The notes under the pieces were generated by a model. That model was not told the DNA's origin. It saw only the letters and a program-made list of their open reading frames with translations, and made no database searches. The translations under genes were made by a program, and so were the position numbers. Shown piece by piece: positions 24,969 to 28,939 of a DNA stretch of 28,939 nt; position 1 is the first letter of the stretch, and every line of letters begins with the position of its first letter. Origin of the DNA: Flavobacteriaceae bacterium (GTDB lineage Bacteria; Bacteroidota; Bacteroidia; Flavobacteriales; Flavobacteriaceae); NCBI GenBank assembly GCA_018662905.1, contig JABJFE010000117.1:1-28939 (forward strand). The letters run 5' to 3'.

Positions 24969-26867
24969 TTGAAAAAAATTGAAAACTATATTGCTAAAAA
25001 TATTAATGAATACAACGATCTATACAACAAAAGTATAAGTAATCCTGAAAATTTTTGGAGTGAAATTGCATCTACTTTTAGTTGGAGAAACAAGTGGACA
25101 AAAACTTTAGAATATGACTTTAATAAACCTGAATTTAAGTGGTTTTTAAATGGAAAGTTAAATATAACTGAAAATTGTTTAGATAGACATTTGCAGAGTA
25201 ATCCAAACAAAACTGCAATATTGTTCGAGCCAAATGATCCAAACGAAGCGGCTCAAAAAATTTCATACAAAGAATTACACAGAAGGGTGTGTATTTTTGC
25301 AAATGTTTTAAAAAATAAAAGTATTAAAAAGGGCGACAGGGTTTGTATTTACATGCCAATGGTCCCTGAATTAACAGTAGCTGTCCTTGCGTGTGCAAGG
25401 ATAGGTGCTGTACATTCTGTGGTTTTTGCCGGATTTTCAGCAACTGCTTTAGCAGCTAGAATTAACGATTCTGAATGTAAAATTTTATTAACTGCAGATG
25501 GAAGTTTTAGAGGATCTAAGGTAATTGATCTTAAATCTATAGTTGACAAGGCTTTAATTGATTGTAGTTCTATAAAATCTACTATTGTTTTAAAAAGGAT
25601 CGGTAGTAAGATTAAAATGAATATTAATGAGTCATGGTGGCATGAAGAGATAAAAAATGTTTCAGATTATTGCATTGCTGAGGAAATGGATTCCGAAGAT
25701 ATGTTGTTTATTTTGTATACATCTGGATCGACTGGAAAACCAAAAGGAATGGTTCATTCCTGTGGGGGATATATGGTATATTCATCATATACTTTTTTAA
25801 ATGTATTTCAATATAATTCTAATGATATTTATTGGTGTACAGCTGACATTGGTTGGATAACTGGCCATAGTTATATAGTTTATGGACCTTTACTTTCTGG
25901 AGCCACCTCTGTAATGTTCGAAGGAGTTCCCTCATATCCAGATTTTTCAAGGTTTTGGAATATAGTAGAAAAACATAAAATAACACATTTTTATACTGCT
26001 CCAACAGCAATTAGAGCTCTCGCAAAACATCCTATTTCTTTAGTTGAAAATAATAATCTTTCTTCTTTAAAAGTTCTGGGAACAGTTGGTGAGCCTATAA
26101 ATGAAGAAGCTTGGAACTGGTATGATAAAAATGTGGGTAAATCCCAATGTCCAATTGTTGATACCTGGTGGCAAACTGAAACAGGAGGAATTATGCTTTC
26201 TTCACTTGCTGGAGTGACAAATGATAAGCCGACATTTGCAACTAAACCAATGATTGGTATTCAGCCTATTTTATTGGATAAGGATGGAAAAGAAATTATA
26301 GGATATGGAAAAGAAGGAATATTAGCTATAAAGTATCCATGGCCCTCTATTGCAAGAACTATTTATGGCAATCATGAAAGATATAAGAATGTATATTTCA
26401 CTGCTTACCCAGGTTATTATTTTCCTGGAGACGGAGCATTAACTGATAACGAAGGAAATTTTAGAATAACTGGAAGGGTTGATGATGTTGTAATTGTTTC
26501 TGGTCATAATTTAGGTACTGCACCAATTGAGGATGCCATTAATCTTCATAAAAATGTTGTTGAAAGTGCAGTTGTTGGTTATCCTCACGAAATAAAAGGT
26601 AATGCCTTAAGAGCTTTTGTTATACTTTTAAACGATGATTCTAATTTAGATATGGCTAAAGAAATAAAGGAATTGATTTCAAAAACTATAGGGCCAATTG
26701 CTAAACCAGATATAATTCAGGTAGTTCCAGGTCTTCCTAAAACAAGAAGCGGAAAAATCATGAGAAGGATTTTAAGGAAAATAGCTTCAGGAGAAAAAGA
26801 AAATTTTGGTGATATTTCCACCTTGTTAAATCCTGAAATCGTTGATAAAATCGTTAAAAGTTCCTAA
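24969..26867 (+). CDS. acs: Acetyl-CoA synthetase
   Basis: A 632-residue AMP-forming acetate-CoA ligase, which activates acetate to acetyl-CoA through acetyl-AMP. The P-loop-like core motif YTSGSTGKPKG starts at Y250 with K257. Further marks are VVFAGFSATALAAR, WWQTETGG in the acetate and AMP site, GRVDDVVIVSGHNLGTAPIEDA at the domain hinge, and KTRSGKIMRR near the end. K596 in that last motif is the lysine acetylated in the regulated enzyme of other bacteria. The start is TTG at 24969: the length and the ENFWSEIASTFSWRNKW block then sit where Acs proteins have them, and no ATG or GTG is available closer. It follows pyrD by 35 bases. Confidence 0.95.
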   Translation: MKKIENYIAKNINEYNDLYNKSISNPENFWSEIASTFSWRNKWTKTLEYDFNKPEFKWFLNGKLNITENCLDRHLQSNPNKTAILFEPNDPNEAAQKISYKELHRRVCIFANVLKNKSIKKGDRVCIYMPMVPELTVAVLACARIGAVHSVVFAGFSATALAARINDSECKILLTADGSFRGSKVIDLKSIVDKALIDCSSIKSTIVLKRIGSKIKMNINESWWHEEIKNVSDYCIAEEMDSEDMLFILYTSGSTGKPKGMVHSCGGYMVYSSYTFLNVFQYNSNDIYWCTADIGWITGHSYIVYGPLLSGATSVMFEGVPSYPDFSRFWNIVEKHKITHFYTAPTAIRALAKHPISLVENNNLSSLKVLGTVGEPINEEAWNWYDKNVGKSQCPIVDTWWQTETGGIMLSSLAGVTNDKPTFATKPMIGIQPILLDKDGKEIIGYGKEGILAIKYPWPSIARTIYGNHERYKNVYFTAYPGYYFPGDGALTDNEGNFRITGRVDDVVIVSGHNLGTAPIEDAINLHKNVVESAVVGYPHEIKGNALRAFVILLNDDSNLDMAKEIKELISKTIGPIAKPDIIQVVPGLPKTRSGKIMRRILRKIASGEKENFGDISTLLNPEIVDKIVKSS

Positions 26868-26878
26868 TTAATATATTT

Positions 26879-27967
26879 CTAATTAAAATAACTAAAATCC
26901 TCGCCTTCTTTGATTGTAAGTAAGGTTTCGTAAATTAATTTGATAACGTTTTCAACATCATTTCGTTGAACCATTTCAACAGTAGTGTGCATATACCTTA
27001 ACGGAAGAGATATTAAAGCGGAGGCTACTCCTCCGTTACTGTAAGCAAAAGCATCAGTATCTGTACCAGTACTTCTTGATGAAGCGTGTCTCTGAAACGG
27101 AATTTTATTTTTTTCTGCAGTTTCTATAATTCTTTCTCTTAATTTATTTTGAATGGCTGGAGCATAAGAAATAACAGGTCCAGCTCCCATAGTATTATCA
27201 CCCTGAGATTTTTTATTAATCATCGGTGTAGAGGTGTCATGACATACATCAGTAACTATAGCAATATTTGGTTTAATTCTTTGAGTGATCATTTCTGCTC
27301 CTCTTAAACCAATTTCTTCTTGAACTGAATTAGTTATGTATAAACCAAACGGTAAAGTTTTTTTATTTTCATGTAACAACCTTGCAACTTCAGCAATCAT
27401 AAATCCTCCAGCCCTATTATCAATTGCTCTGCAAACAAATTTATTTTTATTTAAAACATGAAATTTATCAGGATAAGTTATCACGCATCCCACGTGTATT
27501 CCCATTTTTTCAACTTCTTTTTTATCTTTTGCTCCTACATCAATAAAAATTGTATCCATGCTTGGTTGTTCTTCTTTTCCTGGTTTTCTAGTGTGAATTG
27601 CTGGCCAGCCAAACACTCCTTTAACCAATCCGTTTTTAGTATGAATATCAACCCATTTTGATGGAGCTACTTGATGATCACTTCCTCCATTTCGTATAAC
27701 ATATATAAGACCATTGTCTGTTATATAGTTAACATACCAAGATATTTCATCAGAATGACCCTCAATTACAACTTTGAATTTTGCTTTAGGATTAATTACA
27801 CCAACAGCAGTTCCATAAGTATCTGTAATAAATTCATCAACATAAGGCTTTAAGTAATTCATCCATATTTTTTGACCTTCCCATTCATATCCTGTTGGTG
27901 AAGGATTGTTTAAATAAGTTTCAAGAAATTTTAAAGATTTACTATTTAAGATTTTTTTATCTGACAT
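26879..27967 (-). CDS. M42 family aminopeptidase
   Basis: A 362-residue di-metal aminopeptidase of the M42 (glutamyl aminopeptidase/TET-like) family. Metal and catalytic residues are visible: H71 with D73 (EGHSDEI), bridging D183 (RAIDNRAGG), E217-E218 (VQEEIG), D240 (VTDVCHD) and H327 (RYMHTTVE). These proteins form large cytoplasmic oligomers that trim peptides from the N-terminus. No signal peptide is present. Relatives are often annotated as cellulase M or endoglucanase, a label not supported by the fold. The gene converges on acs with an 11-base gap. It is divergent from the DUF4294 gene, a neighbour pairing I recall from other flavobacteria. Confidence 0.93.
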   Translation of the reverse strand: MSDKKILNSKSLKFLETYLNNPSPTGYEWEGQKIWMNYLKPYVDEFITDTYGTAVGVINPKAKFKVVIEGHSDEISWYVNYITDNGLIYVIRNGGSDHQVAPSKWVDIHTKNGLVKGVFGWPAIHTRKPGKEEQPSMDTIFIDVGAKDKKEVEKMGIHVGCVITYPDKFHVLNKNKFVCRAIDNRAGGFMIAEVARLLHENKKTLPFGLYITNSVQEEIGLRGAEMITQRIKPNIAIVTDVCHDTSTPMINKKSQGDNTMGAGPVISYAPAIQNKLRERIIETAEKNKIPFQRHASSRSTGTDTDAFAYSNGGVASALISLPLRYMHTTVEMVQRNDVENVIKLIYETLLTIKEGEDFSYFN

Positions 27968-27983
27968 TTGATATATTTTGAAT

Positions 27984-27991
27984 CAAAAATA
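27984..27991 (-). promoter_or_regulatory. Possible -7 element for the M42 peptidase
   Basis: Minus strand TATTTTTG, an exact TAnnTTTG, 16 bases before the ATG within the 60-base divergent gap. No TTG is found 19-21 bases upstream of it. I see no matching element for the DUF4294 gene on the other strand. Confidence 0.35.
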
Positions 27992-28027
27992 CATAATTAC
28001 TTAAATATATTGGTGTAATTTTAAAAA

Positions 28028-28642
28028 ATGAAAAATTTAATTTTTTTTCTATTCTTTATAACTGGATTGAACTCTTATTCACAAGTAGTTAATAAAGATA
28101 TAATGATAATGATTCAAGGTGATTCTATTGCATCAAGTTCTATTGATTTAGAAGAAATTGTTATTTTTCCAAAATTGATTTTTAATAATTATAAAGAAAA
28201 ATTAAGATACTATACAATTAAAAAAAAGACTTTAAAAGTTTATCCTTATGCGGTTGTAGCATCTGAAAGATTAACGAAGTTAAATGAAAGGTTAAAATTG
28301 ATCGATTCAAGATCAGCAAAGAAAAAATACACCAGATTAGTTGAAAAATATATCGAAAATGAATTATCTGCCCAGTTAAAAAAGTTAACTAGAACAGAAG
28401 GTCAAATTTTAATTAAATTAATTTATAGAGAAACTGGTGAAACAGTTTATGATTTAGTTAAAAAATTAAGAAATAGATTTAGAGCCTTCTCTTACAGTTC
28501 GTTAGCTAAACTTTTTGATATTTCAATCAAAATCGAGTACGATCCTTATAAAAATGATGAAGACGCGATTATTGAGGATGTTTTAAAAAGAGCTTATGGA
28601 GATAAGTCTATAATATTGGATATAAAACAAGTAAATAATTAG
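28028..28642 (+). CDS. DUF4294 family exported protein
   Basis: A 204-residue protein with a Sec signal peptide (about 1-19, MKNLIFFLFFITGLNSYSQ). The mature region has an acidic strand-like segment (IDLEEIVIFPK), then the DUF4294 core of about 120 residues. That core includes RYYTIKKKTLKVYPYAVVASERL, a long basic helix, LTRTEGQILIKLIYRETG, and LRNRFRAFSYSSLAKLFDISIKIEYDP. It is a Bacteroidota family without a known function. Many lysines and arginines in the predicted helices suggest a periplasmic binding or structural role rather than an enzyme; I see no catalytic motif. Last protein gene before the rRNA operon. Confidence 0.85.
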   Translation: MKNLIFFLFFITGLNSYSQVVNKDIMIMIQGDSIASSSIDLEEIVIFPKLIFNNYKEKLRYYTIKKKTLKVYPYAVVASERLTKLNERLKLIDSRSAKKKYTRLVEKYIENELSAQLKKLTRTEGQILIKLIYRETGETVYDLVKKLRNRFRAFSYSSLAKLFDISIKIEYDPYKNDEDAIIEDVLKRAYGDKSIILDIKQVNN

Positions 28643-28711
28643 CTTTTTTTTAATATCTATATGATAAGAATGATGATTTTTGATAAATATTTTAATTTTT
28701 TATAATTAAAG

Positions 28712-28742
28712 TTTGTGGGATTGAAAAAGCAGTGTATATTTG
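28712..28742 (+). promoter_or_regulatory. rRNA operon promoter
   Basis: TTTG (28712-28715), a 19-base spacer, then TATATTTG (28735-28742), the exact Bacteroidota consensus. It lies about 150 bases before the 16S gene. An AT-rich block immediately upstream (28681-28710) could act as an UP-like element. Confidence 0.85.
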
Positions 28743-28893
28743 CACTCGCATTACGGAAGATGTAGTGCCTAAGTTCATTGAAAATATTGAGATAGACAGC
28801 GTAAAAATTATGTTTACATAATTATTGAATTAAGTAAGACCATTTTGAGTACAATTCCATCAGATTCAAGTTGTTAAAATTATTTAAAGTTTT
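28743..28893 (+). promoter_or_regulatory. rRNA operon leader with boxA-like segment and hairpin
   Basis: About 150 bases of untranslated leader with no open frame of note. The stretch 28771-28800, beginning AAGTTCATTGAAAATATTGA, resembles leader sequence I recall from other Bacteroidota rRNA operons and could be the boxA-type NusB/NusE site. A perfect 7-bp hairpin follows at 28806-28823 (AATTATG, loop TTTA, CATAATT). The boxA role is inference from position. Confidence 0.5.
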
Positions 28894-28939
28894 ACAATGA
28901 AGAGTTTGATCCTGGCTCAGGATGAACGCTAGCGGCAGG
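28894..28939 (+). rRNA. rrs: 16S ribosomal RNA, 5' end
   Basis: The universal 16S 5' primer site AGAGTTTGATCCTGGCTCAG begins at 28901, followed by GATGAACGCTAGCGGCAGG, the usual Bacteroidota continuation. By comparison with E. coli numbering the mature 5' end should be near 28894. The gene runs off the right edge, so only about 46 bases are visible. Confidence 0.95.

Noticed and set aside
27458..27853. Two short + strand frames inside the M42 peptidase gene
   Set aside because: Phe/Ile/Tyr-rich shadows antisense to a well-conserved peptidase.
28643..28711. Terminator after the DUF4294 gene
   Set aside because: A TTTTTTTT run follows the stop, but I find no stable stem before it.
1..28939. 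Mobile elements, CRISPR arrays, tRNA genes, toxin-antitoxin or defence cassettes
   Set aside because: No transposase, integrase, spaced direct repeats, tRNA cloverleaf or related protein family was seen. The window is filled by housekeeping and envelope genes.

Overview
This is an AT-rich window from the chromosome of a bacterium in the Bacteroidota, most likely a marine or free-living flavobacterium. Four things point there. The 16S rRNA start at the right edge has the usual Bacteroidota opening. Several promoters fit the Bacteroidota pattern TTG-N19-TAnnTTTG. The SecA has the lineage's long insert and zinc-free C-terminus. Many genes are Bacteroidota types: DUF2795, DUF3276, DUF4294, a long NusB and a cyclophilin-FKBP fusion. 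Genes are tightly packed and no intergenic gap exceeds about 250 bases. Convergent neighbours overlap at their 3' ends, which suits a compact genome; the exact genus is not determined.

Left region (1-9299). A truncated PAP2 phosphatase overlaps by one base with an LTA-synthase-like membrane sulfatase, forming an envelope lipid module on the + strand. It converges on a minus-strand series read from right to left: lnt (lipoprotein N-acylation), a DUF2795 protein, secA, a GT4 glycosyltransferase and a secreted MsrA. A promoter and a hairpin terminator bracket the DUF2795 gene.

Central region (9388-17299). pssA (+) converges on a minus-strand operon kdsD-tatC-lptB with overlapping stops and starts; KdsD starts the Kdo pathway and LptB drives LPS export. 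Divergent from kdsD is recQ, then the cyclophilin-FKBP prolyl isomerase, a minus-strand CxxC thioredoxin-like protein and a + strand membrane di-iron hydroxylase.

Right region (17301-28939). A large secreted M14 metallopeptidase, a DUF3276 (PUR-fold) protein and an ABC exporter lie on the minus strand. Divergent from them is nusB-DUF1573 lipoprotein-yajC-pyrD-acs (+). An M42 aminopeptidase (-) and a DUF4294 protein (+) follow. The window ends with an rRNA promoter, its leader and the first ~46 bases of a 16S gene.

Most of the content is housekeeping and envelope biogenesis: lipoproteins, LPS, phospholipid, Sec and Tat export. I see no mobile element, prophage, CRISPR array, defence system or biosynthetic cluster, and nothing that convincingly forms a new multi-gene system. 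The most interesting points are protein-level departures (RecQ without zinc cysteines, an ABC exporter with an altered Walker B, an LtaS-like enzyme with an altered active-site loop), repeated TTG/GTG starts, and the cis elements around secA and the rRNA operon.
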